From Bacillota bacterium (GTDB taxonomy: Bacteria; Vulcanimicrobiota; JAJTBE01): a DNA stretch of 64,000 nucleotides. The notes beneath the pieces were generated by a model. It had not been told where the DNA came from. It made no database searches and was given only the letters and a program-made list of their open reading frames with translations. Shown here one piece after another: positions 27,062 to 35,083 of the stretch. Location of the stretch: positions 1 through 64,000 of the forward strand of contig JAJTBE010000164.1 of the NCBI GenBank assembly GCA_021287065.1. Direction: 5' to 3'. The number at the start of each line of letters is the position of its first letter. Position 1 is the stretch's first letter. The position numbers were made by a program, and so were the translations under genes.

Positions 27062-27487
27062 ATGTTTTCGCAGCGCAAAGATAATGAAGCAGCCACAGGC
27101 GCCAAAAATGCCAGCAAACAGACCGGGACCGGTTCACCTGATGAAAAGCGCCGTTACCACCGCATTAAAATAATAATGGGGCTTGTTTGTTACCGTTCTC
27201 AGGGGAATAACATCAATGTATTTACAGATGATGTTTCTGTTGGCGGAATTAAGTTCTTCTGCCATCAGGCTATGGCAAAGAAAGAAGATGTGAAGCTTGA
27301 GATTCCTGCGGGATACGGAGAAATTATAAAGATAGACGGGCATGTTGCGTGGATAAAGGAAAATGAAGGCGCACCGGGCAGTTACGAAGGCGGCATTGAG
27401 TTCTCCAGAATGAGTGAAGATAACCTTCATTTATGGAAAAAGTTCATCAAGAGAAATTCCGAAATCGGTCAGGATATCGATATCTGA
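27062..27487 (+). CDS. PilZ-domain c-di-GMP receptor
   Basis: A 141-residue protein with a PilZ domain (about 32-130): KRRYHRIKI supplies the RxxxR c-di-GMP motif and DDVSVGGIKFF the (D/N)xSxxG motif. The ligand is inferred from these motifs. The 30-residue N-terminus is polar and disordered. I prefer ATG 27062, eight bases after AGGA; an ATG six bases earlier is too close to the site. It sits directly before two pilus genes, which suggests c-di-GMP control of pilus assembly. A CTTTAT-ATAAAG inverted repeat (26985-27003) lies upstream. Confidence 0.85.
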   Translation: MFSQRKDNEAATGAKNASKQTGTGSPDEKRRYHRIKIIMGLVCYRSQGNNINVFTDDVSVGGIKFFCHQAMAKKEDVKLEIPAGYGEIIKIDGHVAWIKENEGAPGSYEGGIEFSRMSEDNLHLWKKFIKRNSEIGQDIDI

Positions 27488-27512
27488 GTTTTATCTGCAG
27501 GACGGACAGAAT

Positions 27513-27896
27513 ATGGGACACTCTTACAATAATCGCAAAGGTATTGCTCTGGTGGTTACTCTGGTTATGCTGACCATCCTCCTTGTGCTGGGTATGGCTT
27601 TCATGACGATTTCCAGCAGGGACTATGTTTATGCACGCTATGTGGTGATGAGGAACCAGGCAGCTTATCTGTGCGAATCAGGCATTGAATACGCTCAGCT
27701 CAAAAGAATTAACTGGATCCAATATCCTCACACTGAATCCTTCGATTTCGAAGGAGGAACCATTAAGATCGAAGTTACTGAGCCTTCCACAGGCACAGCG
27801 GAAATCAAATCCACAGGCACTTGCGGTTCTTTCTCGCGCACTGTCAGGGTAAGATACGGCAGCGACGGAACAATCCAGAGCTGGGAGGAATTATGA
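27513..27896 (+). CDS. PilX-like type IV pilus assembly protein
   Basis: A 127-residue protein with a hydrophobic N-terminal helix (about 7-30, GIALVVTLVMLTILLVLG) matching the PilX N-terminal domain, followed by a small periplasmic domain. Minor pilins of this class lack a canonical cleavage motif but contain the A(L/Y)xxxESGxxxA segment seen here (AAYLCESGIEYA). AGGAC lies nine bases before ATG 27513. Its TGA overlaps the ATG of the next gene by four bases, so the two are translationally coupled. Confidence 0.82.
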   Translation: MGHSYNNRKGIALVVTLVMLTILLVLGMAFMTISSRDYVYARYVVMRNQAAYLCESGIEYAQLKRINWIQYPHTESFDFEGGTIKIEVTEPSTGTAEIKSTGTCGSFSRTVRVRYGSDGTIQSWEEL

Positions 27897-28321
27897 CGAA
27901 ATACAGGAAATCAAGAGCGTTTACACTTGTGGAAATTATGCTTTCGGTTGTAATTTTCACAATCGGCATTATCGCAATCATGTCGTTGTTCCCCCTTAGT
28001 CTCAGGGATGTGGCAAGAGCAAGAGTAATGACTCAGGCTGCTTTTCTGTGTCAGGCTAAAACAGAGGAATACCTCGGAAAACCGGGAGATACAGTACCCG
28101 ATTATGTAAATTCCAACGGGACATTCGAACCGGAATTTCCCGATTTTACATATGTTGTAAGAAAATACCCATACTCCGGCACGCAGGGTTCCACCACCTA
28201 TGACAGTCAGGCTTTGTGGGAGATTCATGTCAGTGTTTTTCACACAATCAACAACAGGCAGTCGCCCCTTGTGGAACACTTTGCTTTAAAAGGATGTATT
28301 GGAGAGCAAAAAGGATTTTAA
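27893..28321 (+). CDS. PilV-like prepilin with N-terminal methylation motif
   Basis: A 142-residue pseudopilin. RAFTLVEIMLS is a type III signal sequence, cleaved before Phe (position +1) with Ala rather than the usual Gly at -1, then methylated; Glu5 is retained. The helix continues to about residue 35 and a C-terminal globular head follows. Prepilin peptidase would process it. GGGAGG precedes the ATG at 27893, and the ATGA overlap links it to the PilX-like gene. It is part of a type IV pilus/type II secretion-like apparatus. Confidence 0.86.
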   Translation: MTKYRKSRAFTLVEIMLSVVIFTIGIIAIMSLFPLSLRDVARARVMTQAAFLCQAKTEEYLGKPGDTVPDYVNSNGTFEPEFPDFTYVVRKYPYSGTQGSTTYDSQALWEIHVSVFHTINNRQSPLVEHFALKGCIGEQKGF

Positions 28322-28327
28322 GTTTAA

Positions 28328-30064
28328 ATGCAGGATCACAACAATCAGGACGATATCTACAGCGTTCCTGATTCTTTATTTAATACGCAGAAAAATGACG
28401 GCAGCGCAAAAGTCAAGCTATTTCTCAACGCCCTTGCCTTCCGGCTGAGCGGGGAGCTGGGCTGGGATTGCTCGCTGGCAGCGGACGAAACGGGAAAATT
28501 CAGCCCTTCAGGTGTCTTTACAGGTCAGGAGAGAGTCCTGTTTCTGATAGATGCCGGAAAAGAAGAACCTGATATAAGCGAATTTATTGATTTCTGGTAT
28601 GACAGGCTTAAAAGCAAAGAACTGCCAAAAACCTGGCGTCATATTATTCTTCTGTTTGTTTTTCCCGATGGGGTCCCTGAAAAAATCAGGGATATGGTTC
28701 CTAAGGCAAAAAAGCTTGATAGCTTCGGGCTGGCAGGTATATATACCGCTTATGCGGATTTACAGAATTCAAACTGTTCCTTTTCACTGGAACACAAAAT
28801 GGAACCCTTTGCCAAATGTGCTGAAGCTGCCCTGAATGATTACCGGAAGGGAGAAGCTCCGGAAAATCTGAATGAATTGCAAAACAGCCTGAATGAGCTT
28901 TATGAAAAAACCCAGCAGTTTGAAGACAGGCTTGCAAAAGTTAAACCTGTTGCCACATACGCACTTCTGGCTATTTGCATTCTGATTTTTATCTGGACTT
29001 CCATTTCCGGCGGTTCCACAAATATAGCAACCCTGCTCAGATTCGGAGCCAGTTTTAAGCCTCTGTTTGAGGCAGGGGAATGGTGGCGTGTTGTTTCACC
29101 GATTTTCCTGCATATCGGGTTTTTACACCTGTTTATGAATATGTATATTCTTTTTGACATAGGAGCCAAAATTGAACAGTATTTCGGAAATATAAAATAT
29201 CTCGTTCTTTTCTTTATAGCAGGGATCGTTGGAGCTTTAGTCAGTCTTTCATTCGGAAGCAGTGTTTCCGCAGGGGCATCAGGAGCAATCTTCGGACTTT
29301 GCGGGGCAGCGGCCTGGATTGGATACAGATACAAAGATGAAATTCCTGCGCCTTCAAGAAACCGGCTTGCAGGCGGAATGATGCTGTTTATAGGCTACAA
29401 TCTGCTGTTTGGATTTTCAGTAAAGGGAGTGGACAATGCCGCTCACATAGGCGGTCTGATGGCCGGATTGATTTTCGCCATTCTGGTTCCTCCGTCAATC
29501 TATGAAAAAAAAGACTGGACCAGTGTATTTCCCGTGAGAGCGCTTTTTGTTCTTCTGGCATTTTTACCCTTTATGGCTGAAGGTTATGCGCTGACAAAAG
29601 CTATGGCATATACCGGAATGTCATCTTATCCCCTGACGGAATACCATCAGGCTGATGTCAGTTTTAAAATGCCTGCTGTATTCAGGGTTCAGAAAGATAA
29701 TAAATCCACGGTATTTGTAGGACCCGGTATTGTTGTGGAATATGTTACCGGCAGCACAAAGGGAGAGTTTGATATAACAAGCTGGGATGAAGAAAAACTG
29801 AAGAGTATGAAAAAACTTGACAATTTTGCGGTAAAAAACAGCCGATTTGAGGAATTTAACGGCAGAAAATGGGTGGTTCTGGACGGAGAAACAGAAATCC
29901 GCGAGGGAAAAAGCCAGACTTTTCTAAAAACCAGAGTTTTCATTACTACTATAAACGGTGTGTTTTACAGATTCACCGGAGGCTGTCAGGATATTTATTT
30001 TTCTGACATTTGTGATTCTTTGCAAATCATGGTGACAACTTTGGAGGATAATAAAAAGAAGTGA
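28328..30064 (+). CDS. rhomboid-family intramembrane serine protease
   Basis: A 578-residue protein. A soluble N-terminal domain (about 1-200) of unknown fold is followed by a rhomboid core of six or more helices (about 205-400) with Ser318 in AGASGAIFGL and His373 in NAAHIGG, the catalytic dyad. A C-terminal extracytoplasmic domain (about 430-578) is additional. Rhomboids cleave membrane proteins within the bilayer; the substrate is unknown. It starts seven bases after the pilV-like gene and probably belongs to that operon. Confidence 0.9.
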   Translation: MQDHNNQDDIYSVPDSLFNTQKNDGSAKVKLFLNALAFRLSGELGWDCSLAADETGKFSPSGVFTGQERVLFLIDAGKEEPDISEFIDFWYDRLKSKELPKTWRHIILLFVFPDGVPEKIRDMVPKAKKLDSFGLAGIYTAYADLQNSNCSFSLEHKMEPFAKCAEAALNDYRKGEAPENLNELQNSLNELYEKTQQFEDRLAKVKPVATYALLAICILIFIWTSISGGSTNIATLLRFGASFKPLFEAGEWWRVVSPIFLHIGFLHLFMNMYILFDIGAKIEQYFGNIKYLVLFFIAGIVGALVSLSFGSSVSAGASGAIFGLCGAAAWIGYRYKDEIPAPSRNRLAGGMMLFIGYNLLFGFSVKGVDNAAHIGGLMAGLIFAILVPPSIYEKKDWTSVFPVRALFVLLAFLPFMAEGYALTKAMAYTGMSSYPLTEYHQADVSFKMPAVFRVQKDNKSTVFVGPGIVVEYVTGSTKGEFDITSWDEEKLKSMKKLDNFAVKNSRFEEFNGRKWVVLDGETEIREGKSQTFLKTRVFITTINGVFYRFTGGCQDIYFSDICDSLQIMVTTLEDNKKK

Positions 30065-30143
30065 TGAATATATCCCCGCGATAGAAAAACGCTCTGGGTA
30101 TTATTTGAAAAACCGGATGACTACATCCTTTAACAGAGTGTAG

Positions 30144-30359
<216 letters not shown>

Positions 30360-30383
30360 TTCATAAGAGGAAAAATAATTTAA

Positions 30384-30414
30384 AAAAGACTGCCTGAACA
30401 TCAGACAGTCTTTT
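30384..30414 (+). terminator. rho-independent terminator after the ferredoxin gene
   Basis: An inverted repeat (AAAAGACTG ... CAGTCTTTT with a CTGA/TCAG inner stem and a C-A mismatch) followed by TTTT and further T-rich sequence. It ends the ferredoxin transcript, and the repeat region starts beyond it. Confidence 0.85.
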
Positions 30415-30729
30415 ACTTTTCGGGAAAAATTTACAAACATATTTATCGCGGAAGTCAATTAATCCCTGAAAGGGGGGAATAAAGCAATGCCACTGAATTA
30501 ATACCGGCTTTCCAATAAATTAAAAGCACATTGCCATTGCAGACCCTTTGCAAAAGGGTGAAGCAATCCCGTCGGCATAGTAAATATTCCGGCAAGATGG
30601 TATCATGCTGTTTTTCCAAAACATCCGTGTTGTACAAATGCGGGCCGGTTATTAATAATTACGGTGATTACCGATTTACATTGCCTGTGAGTAGCAATTA
30701 GATTGGAAAGTTGGTAAAGCATCGCAAGT

Positions 30730-30804
30730 AAACCTCATAACAGCAGGCTTCGCCAGCGATTGTAGGAGGGGGTTGCAACCCCGACGCGGACCCGCAGGTC
30801 TGCC
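30730..30804 (+). repeat. repeat unit copy 1 (uninterrupted)
   Basis: Begins AAACCTCAT and ends in GACCCGCAGGTCTGCC. The same start and end occur in the second copy at 30924-31099, where the sequence after GTTGCA is interrupted by the MITE. It contains a GGGGTTGCAACCCC palindrome (30770-30783). Confidence 0.7.
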
Positions 30805-30923
30805 TTCACTGCAAACTTATGTCCGAAAATCCTCCGAATAAGCGGGAATAAAACGCCAACTCTGCCGGATCGCTGGCGTCCCGCCTGTCCCCCCGGTCTC
30901 ATAACCTATCCTGAACCGACAGC

Positions 30924-31099
30924 AAACCTCATTTCCACAAGCTTTGTCAGCGAGCGTAGGAGCAGGTTGCAGAGATTGTGTAAAAACTATGTTTTTCACA
31001 ACTGATTTTTACAAGATTTGATTTTTTAACCTGAAAAATGCCCCTCGAAAAAGGTTTTTACACAATCTCTGCACCGCGAAACTGACCCGCAGGTCCGCC
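30924..31099 (+). repeat. repeat unit copy 2, interrupted by the MITE
   Basis: Starts AAACCTCAT and ends GACCCGCAGGTCCGCC. It follows copy 1 with many point differences, and the 98-base element sits at the TGCA in the middle. Copy 1 lacks the element, so the insertion came after the repeat was duplicated. Confidence 0.65.
30972..31069. mobile_element. MITE-like element with 16-base terminal inverted repeats
   Basis: The ends GAGATTGTGTAAAAAC (30972-30987) and its exact reverse complement (31054-31069) bound a 98-base element, bracketed by TGCA (30968-30971 and 31070-31073). TIRs of this kind (GAnATTGTGTAAAA) resemble those of IS256-family elements, from which short non-autonomous elements derive. 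It interrupts a repeat whose intact homologue lies at 30730-30804. The transposase is not in the window. A four-base target duplication is not the eight or nine usual for IS256, so the family link is tentative. Confidence 0.65.
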
Positions 31100-31522
31100 C
31101 ACGACCCAAACTCAAACCACAATTCTTTCGCAAGTGTGGAAATCATACCGATAGTCTCACATTGCCATAATTCGATTCATATTGGAGACAGGTTTGGTTT
31201 CTGGTCGGATCATTGACACTGACCCTGCAGCTGGAGTTATTTTTCCATTCCGGAGATTGCGGAGAGAATGCGGGGTTGTTGACCCGGGGGACAGGCGGGA
31301 CGCCTGCGATCCGGCAGTCGCTGGCGTTTATTACGGTTATGAGGTTTGCAGGTGATTAGAGTTTGTTTCCGGTGGGCATGTCGGCTCAATTACAATGGTA
31401 ATGAATTAAGGCATGGATTTATCTGAGTACTAATGAGTATTGTAGCCGTTTGCCAAGCTCCCGGAGAAAACTTTTTTGAAAAAAGTTTCCTCCGGACCTC
31501 CATCCAAAAACTTTTAAATTGG

Positions 31523-31586
31523 GGACCGACCGGGGGGATTTTGGACCGACGGGGGATTTTGGACCGACGGGGATTTGGGGACCGTC
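31523..31586 (+). repeat. tandem array of an about 18-base GGACCGAC-containing unit
   Basis: GGACCGACnGGGGGATTTT is repeated with units at 31523, 31543, 31561 and a partial at 31579. Unit length varies from 18 to 20, from the number of G residues. It is a direct tandem repeat, not a CRISPR, because it has no spacers. Confidence 0.7.
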
Positions 31587-31853
31587 AGAGGGAACCACGC
31601 TTTTTTGGAAAAGCGAGGTTGCCCTCCGAACCTCCCTCCTTGAAAAACAGGAGTATTTGGGCTGTGGATTTGAGTAATTTTTACAAATTCAGTGGCATTG
31701 GGGTTAAGGGATCCTCACAGGGAACCACATTTTTTGAAAAACAGGAGTATTCGGCTGGAAATTTGAGTGAATTTTACTAATTCAGTGCATTGGGGAATTG
31801 AGTTTCTCAGACAGACAGGCTGGGTACGGATTTACAAGTATTTATCCATAGAA

Positions 31854-33014
31854 TTACTCCATGTCGTCTCTTCTTTCCCTTTCACTCTTCTGGGACATTA
31901 CATAAACCGAGTTTTCAACGAGGTGCTTCATGTATTCGGCCATATCCCTGTTGAGGCAGGATTCGATTCCGATAACAGCTCTTTCCGTCAGGATGTAAAT
32001 TTCAACATCTTCCTGTTGGTCCTCAGGTTCTGAAAGGGGATCTTTCTTTTTGAAGCAATCAAAGATTTTCAGTCTGTATCCCGACTGCTGAAGAATCTTA
32101 ACCTGTTTCACTTCTTCAAGGGGAACAACATACTTTACTTCTGAGGTGGGGTGGTGGTAGTGGTAACGGAGTTCCTCCGGTGTGATGATTATTTCCTCGA
32201 AATTACCCGACTCGATAGCCTTCATTAAAAGAAAATAGACAACGCCTGCTATAAACAAGCCAACGCCTACTATTGTATAACGGGGGGTAAAAAGTGCCAT
32301 AAAAGCAAGAATCACCAGAAACAGAACCGCAATATACTTAGCGCTATGGAAAACAAGTGATCTGGGAGGGGAAATCAATTTCAGGAGAGTTCTGAAACGG
32401 GCTTTTTCCACAAGAAGAAAATCGTAAGGAGGCGGATCTTTTCTTGGTATGCCCTGAGGGTATTTTTCCCTTAATGTGTTATACATCGATTTATTAAGAG
32501 AATCGGGATCTATTTCCTGATCCGGTTTATTTGGCATTTTTCTCAGCAAAGGTTTGTCGAAAAAGAAACAGAGAATGTCAGCAACTGATTCAGCCTGATA
32601 ATCATTGTCAGTATGTTCCATAATATATTGTTTTCCGGATACATAATTGATGATTACACTGTATAAAGCACTTAGATCCTCAGCAACATCCACTTTTATT
32701 TCTATATTTGAAATCCCACCTGTTTCAAGGGTTTTATTCCAGGTTCCGGTGATATTGCGTTCTATCAGGGTTTCTTCAGGAATAGTAAAAACAAGATAAC
32801 GGTATCCTGATACTTTGTAGAGAACCCAGATAAAAACTGCTGCACCGGTTGCACAGATAGCTATACCGATTGCTTTTATATGGATTTCCGGTCTGAGAAA
32901 AAGCGTGAGGCCTGCAAGAATTAAGCCTAAGCAAACAGTGAATGATAAAACCGGTATAAAAGTTTTGTTATTATGAACTTCGAGCTTTTTTTCTCCCCGT
33001 TGTATAAACCGCAT
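31854..33014 (-). CDS. multi-pass membrane protein of unknown function
   Basis: A 386-residue inner-membrane protein. Four hydrophobic helices lie as two pairs (about 20-42, 48-68 and 225-245, 250-268), each pair followed by a soluble, beta-rich region (about 70-200 and 275-370), an arrangement that suggests an internal duplication of a two-helix plus PH-like unit. Mixed charge in the tail. No family match that I can name. AAAGGAAAG precedes the ATG. Not operonic with neighbours; upstream is the divergent methyltransferase gene. Confidence 0.78.
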   Translation of the reverse strand: MRFIQRGEKKLEVHNNKTFIPVLSFTVCLGLILAGLTLFLRPEIHIKAIGIAICATGAAVFIWVLYKVSGYRYLVFTIPEETLIERNITGTWNKTLETGGISNIEIKVDVAEDLSALYSVIINYVSGKQYIMEHTDNDYQAESVADILCFFFDKPLLRKMPNKPDQEIDPDSLNKSMYNTLREKYPQGIPRKDPPPYDFLLVEKARFRTLLKLISPPRSLVFHSAKYIAVLFLVILAFMALFTPRYTIVGVGLFIAGVVYFLLMKAIESGNFEEIIITPEELRYHYHHPTSEVKYVVPLEEVKQVKILQQSGYRLKIFDCFKKKDPLSEPEDQQEDVEIYILTERAVIGIESCLNRDMAEYMKHLVENSVYVMSQKSERERRDDME

Positions 33015-33238
33015 AGTTTCACTTTCCTTTCGTAAGGCAGATGAAAAACCTATTGCAGACGAGGCATAAATCTGTCTTTTGTCGTAGATCCCCTGTTGAA
33101 TATTTATCTGTCAATGGAAATTATTCCTGTCTGAATTTATAAAAATAACTTTGGTATATGGAAAAATTTCTGTGCAGGATTGAAGGGGGGAATAATTAAA
33201 TAAAGACCGGATCAATCTAAATCTAATGGAGGTTTTGT

Positions 33239-34012
33239 ATGTACATAATCGGTGAGAGAATAAACGGAATGTATTCCGATGTAAAAGAAGCTATACAGAA
33301 TAAAGATGGAGAGTTTATTGTAAAACTGGCAAAAGAACAGATAGCTGCAGGCTGTGATGCTCTGGATATTTCTGCAGGTCCTGTAAAAGGAAATGCATCC
33401 GATGTTATGAAATGGCTGGTGGAAACTGTCTCTTCCGCTGTGGATGCCGCTCTTTGTATTGATAGTCCTCATCCCGATGTTATAAAAGCTGGTTTGGGTG
33501 AAGCTAAGGGAACAACAATTATCAATTCGATGAAAAAATCCCCTGAACATATTGAAAAACTTCTTCCCCTGGCGCTTGAGCATAACAGCAGTCTGATCTG
33601 CCTGCTTATGTCCGATGCTGGAATTCCACATGACATAAATGGGAAAATGGAAATAGCTGTTGAACTTTTCGAAACGGTCGTCGGTTCAGGAATGGACAGC
33701 TCAAAGATTTTCTTCGACCCAATTCTGCTCCCTATTTCCAACGCCCAGAAGGATGTGTTCGAAAGTTTCGAACTGATGGATCAACTCAGAATGCTTACAA
33801 GCCCGGCTCCCAATATAATTGTTGGGCTTTCCAATCTCAGCCAGAAAGCAAAATACAGAAGTCTGCTCAACAGAACTTACTGCACTATGGCAATGTCTCA
33901 TGGGCTTAATGCGGCGATTCTCGATCCTATGGATGAAAAACTGATGCACTCGGTGAAAACCGCAGAAATTCTTCTCAACGAAAAGCTTTATGCCAAGTCA
34001 TATCTGACTTAA
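33239..34012 (+). CDS. methyltetrahydrofolate:corrinoid methyltransferase-like (AcsE/DHPS fold)
   Basis: A 257-residue TIM barrel with the pterin-binding family pattern: IIGERINGM at the N-terminus, CDALDISAGP, and at the C-terminus IIVGLSNLS, LNRTYCTMAM and GLNAAILDPMD, as in AcsE of the acetyl-CoA pathway. It transfers a methyl group between methyl-THF and a corrinoid protein. No corrinoid protein or CO dehydrogenase gene is nearby, so the pathway is open; methyl transfer to a corrinoid elsewhere or a MetH-like step is possible. GGAGG precedes ATG 33239. The DMT transporter begins 15 bases later. Confidence 0.85.
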   Translation: MYIIGERINGMYSDVKEAIQNKDGEFIVKLAKEQIAAGCDALDISAGPVKGNASDVMKWLVETVSSAVDAALCIDSPHPDVIKAGLGEAKGTTIINSMKKSPEHIEKLLPLALEHNSSLICLLMSDAGIPHDINGKMEIAVELFETVVGSGMDSSKIFFDPILLPISNAQKDVFESFELMDQLRMLTSPAPNIIVGLSNLSQKAKYRSLLNRTYCTMAMSHGLNAAILDPMDEKLMHSVKTAEILLNEKLYAKSYLT

Positions 34013-34027
34013 CCAAAGCGGTGAAAA

Positions 34028-35083
34028 ATGAAAAAGAATAATCTTTACCTCCTGATGGCTCTTCTGTCGGCTCTGTTTTTTGGTATGTCAACGCCATTGA
34101 GCAAAATGATGCTGTCCCAGCTTCCGCCTTTTAAACTTGCCGGGCTTTTATATCTCGGAGGAGCCATAGGGGTTCTTCCCTTTGTTATCAGAGGTTTATT
34201 TGTTGGAGGGAAAAGACCGGAAAGCAGTGGTCAGGGAAAAAATAACTCTCTTTATATTGTTGGGGCGGTATTGTTTGGTGGGATCCTTGGTCCTGTTTTT
34301 CTTCTTATCGGATTAAAACATGCAATGTCATCATCGGTTTCTCTCTGGCTGAACCTTGAACTTGTGTTTACAGCAATTCTGGGGCATTTTTTCTTTAAGG
34401 ATTATCTCAGCAGAATCGCCTGGGTTTCAGTTGTGGGAATTATCATTGGCTCGATTCTCATCTCTATGGGAGAAGGAGCTTCAGGTCCTGTTTCTGCACT
34501 GTTTGTGGCTCTTGCCTGTTTCTGCTGGGGGCTTGATAATAATTACACATCCCTCATTGACAATCTAAGCCCTTCCCAGTCAACATTAATCAAAGGGATA
34601 TTTGCAGGCAGTATAAATCTTGGTATCGGCTGCTTTCTTACAGGAGGGTGGGGGATACCGGTATCGGTCTTTTTCATTGCAGTTCTCACCGGATGTTTTG
34701 CCTATGGTTTGAGTATTTCCCTTTATATAGCCTCCGCTCAACATATAGGAGCAGTCAGGGGGCAGGTTATATTTTCAACTTCGCCTTTTCTGGCTTTGAT
34801 AATGTCTGTTTTTCTGCTGAAGGAAGCACTTTCGTTTTACCATTATGCAGCAATGATAATCTACATCGGGGCTATTGTTCTTCTGATGGTTGAAAAGCAT
34901 AACCATGAGCATACCCATTCAATAATGGAACATATACATTCCCACAGGCATGACGACGGACATCATGATCATGTTCATGAAAGCTTGTCGGGAAATATTG
35001 TTCATTCGCATCTGCATATTCATCAGGAAAAGAATCATTCACATTTCCACCTTCCAGATCTTCACCATAGGCACTCCCACTAA
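34028..35083 (+). CDS. DMT (EamA) transporter with His-rich C-terminal tail
   Basis: A 351-residue protein with ten predicted helices in two EamA repeats (about 1-145 and 155-288), typical of drug/metabolite transporters. The last 63 residues contain 23 His (motifs HEHTH, HSHRHDDGHHDHVH, HSHFH), a tail expected in the cytoplasm that resembles the metal-binding loops of zinc or nickel transporters. I infer metal transport or metal sensing; the family normally carries metabolites. It follows the methyltransferase gene by 15 bases and its stop overlaps the convergent glycosyltransferase stop by four bases. Confidence 0.87.
   Translation: MKKNNLYLLMALLSALFFGMSTPLSKMMLSQLPPFKLAGLLYLGGAIGVLPFVIRGLFVGGKRPESSGQGKNNSLYIVGAVLFGGILGPVFLLIGLKHAMSSSVSLWLNLELVFTAILGHFFFKDYLSRIAWVSVVGIIIGSILISMGEGASGPVSALFVALACFCWGLDNNYTSLIDNLSPSQSTLIKGIFAGSINLGIGCFLTGGWGIPVSVFFIAVLTGCFAYGLSISLYIASAQHIGAVRGQVIFSTSPFLALIMSVFLLKEALSFYHYAAMIIYIGAIVLLMVEKHNHEHTHSIMEHIHSHRHDDGHHDHVHESLSGNIVHSHLHIHQEKNHSHFHLPDLHHRHSH

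Larger units (their letters stand above)
30415..31853. repeat. non-coding region of nested repeats
   Basis: About 1.4 kb with no credible gene. Parts seen: two degenerate copies of a unit (30730-30804 and 30924-31099, the second interrupted by a MITE); an inverted pair with a 32-base core (30862-30893 and 31286-31317, 31 of 32 matching); an extended hairpin 31461-31495; a tandem array of an about 18-base unit (31523-31586); and two degenerate copies of an about 63-base sequence (31639-31703 and 31733-31796). Open frames in it are repeat artefacts. It resembles intergenic mosaic repeats that spread through genomes. Confidence 0.75.

Noticed and set aside
30110-30130. Hairpin GGATG-ACTA-CATCC after the rhomboid gene as a terminator
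   Set aside because: Only a five-base stem with a weak T tract. It resembles part of the 55.1 kb terminator but is too weak to call.
30817-30999. A 60-codon minus-strand frame across the inverted repeat and MITE edge
   Set aside because: Repeat-derived, no start site, crosses the MITE boundary.
31523-31586. Possible CRISPR array
   Set aside because: Units of 18-20 bases are directly adjacent with no unique spacers and there are no cas genes.
31433-31780. A 115-codon plus-strand frame in the repeat region
   Set aside because: It reads through the hairpin and the tandem 18-base repeats, has no ribosome site and no protein-like composition.
33015-33238. Cobalamin riboswitch before the corrinoid methyltransferase
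   Set aside because: No B12 box or matching stem arrangement is visible in the 224-base gap.
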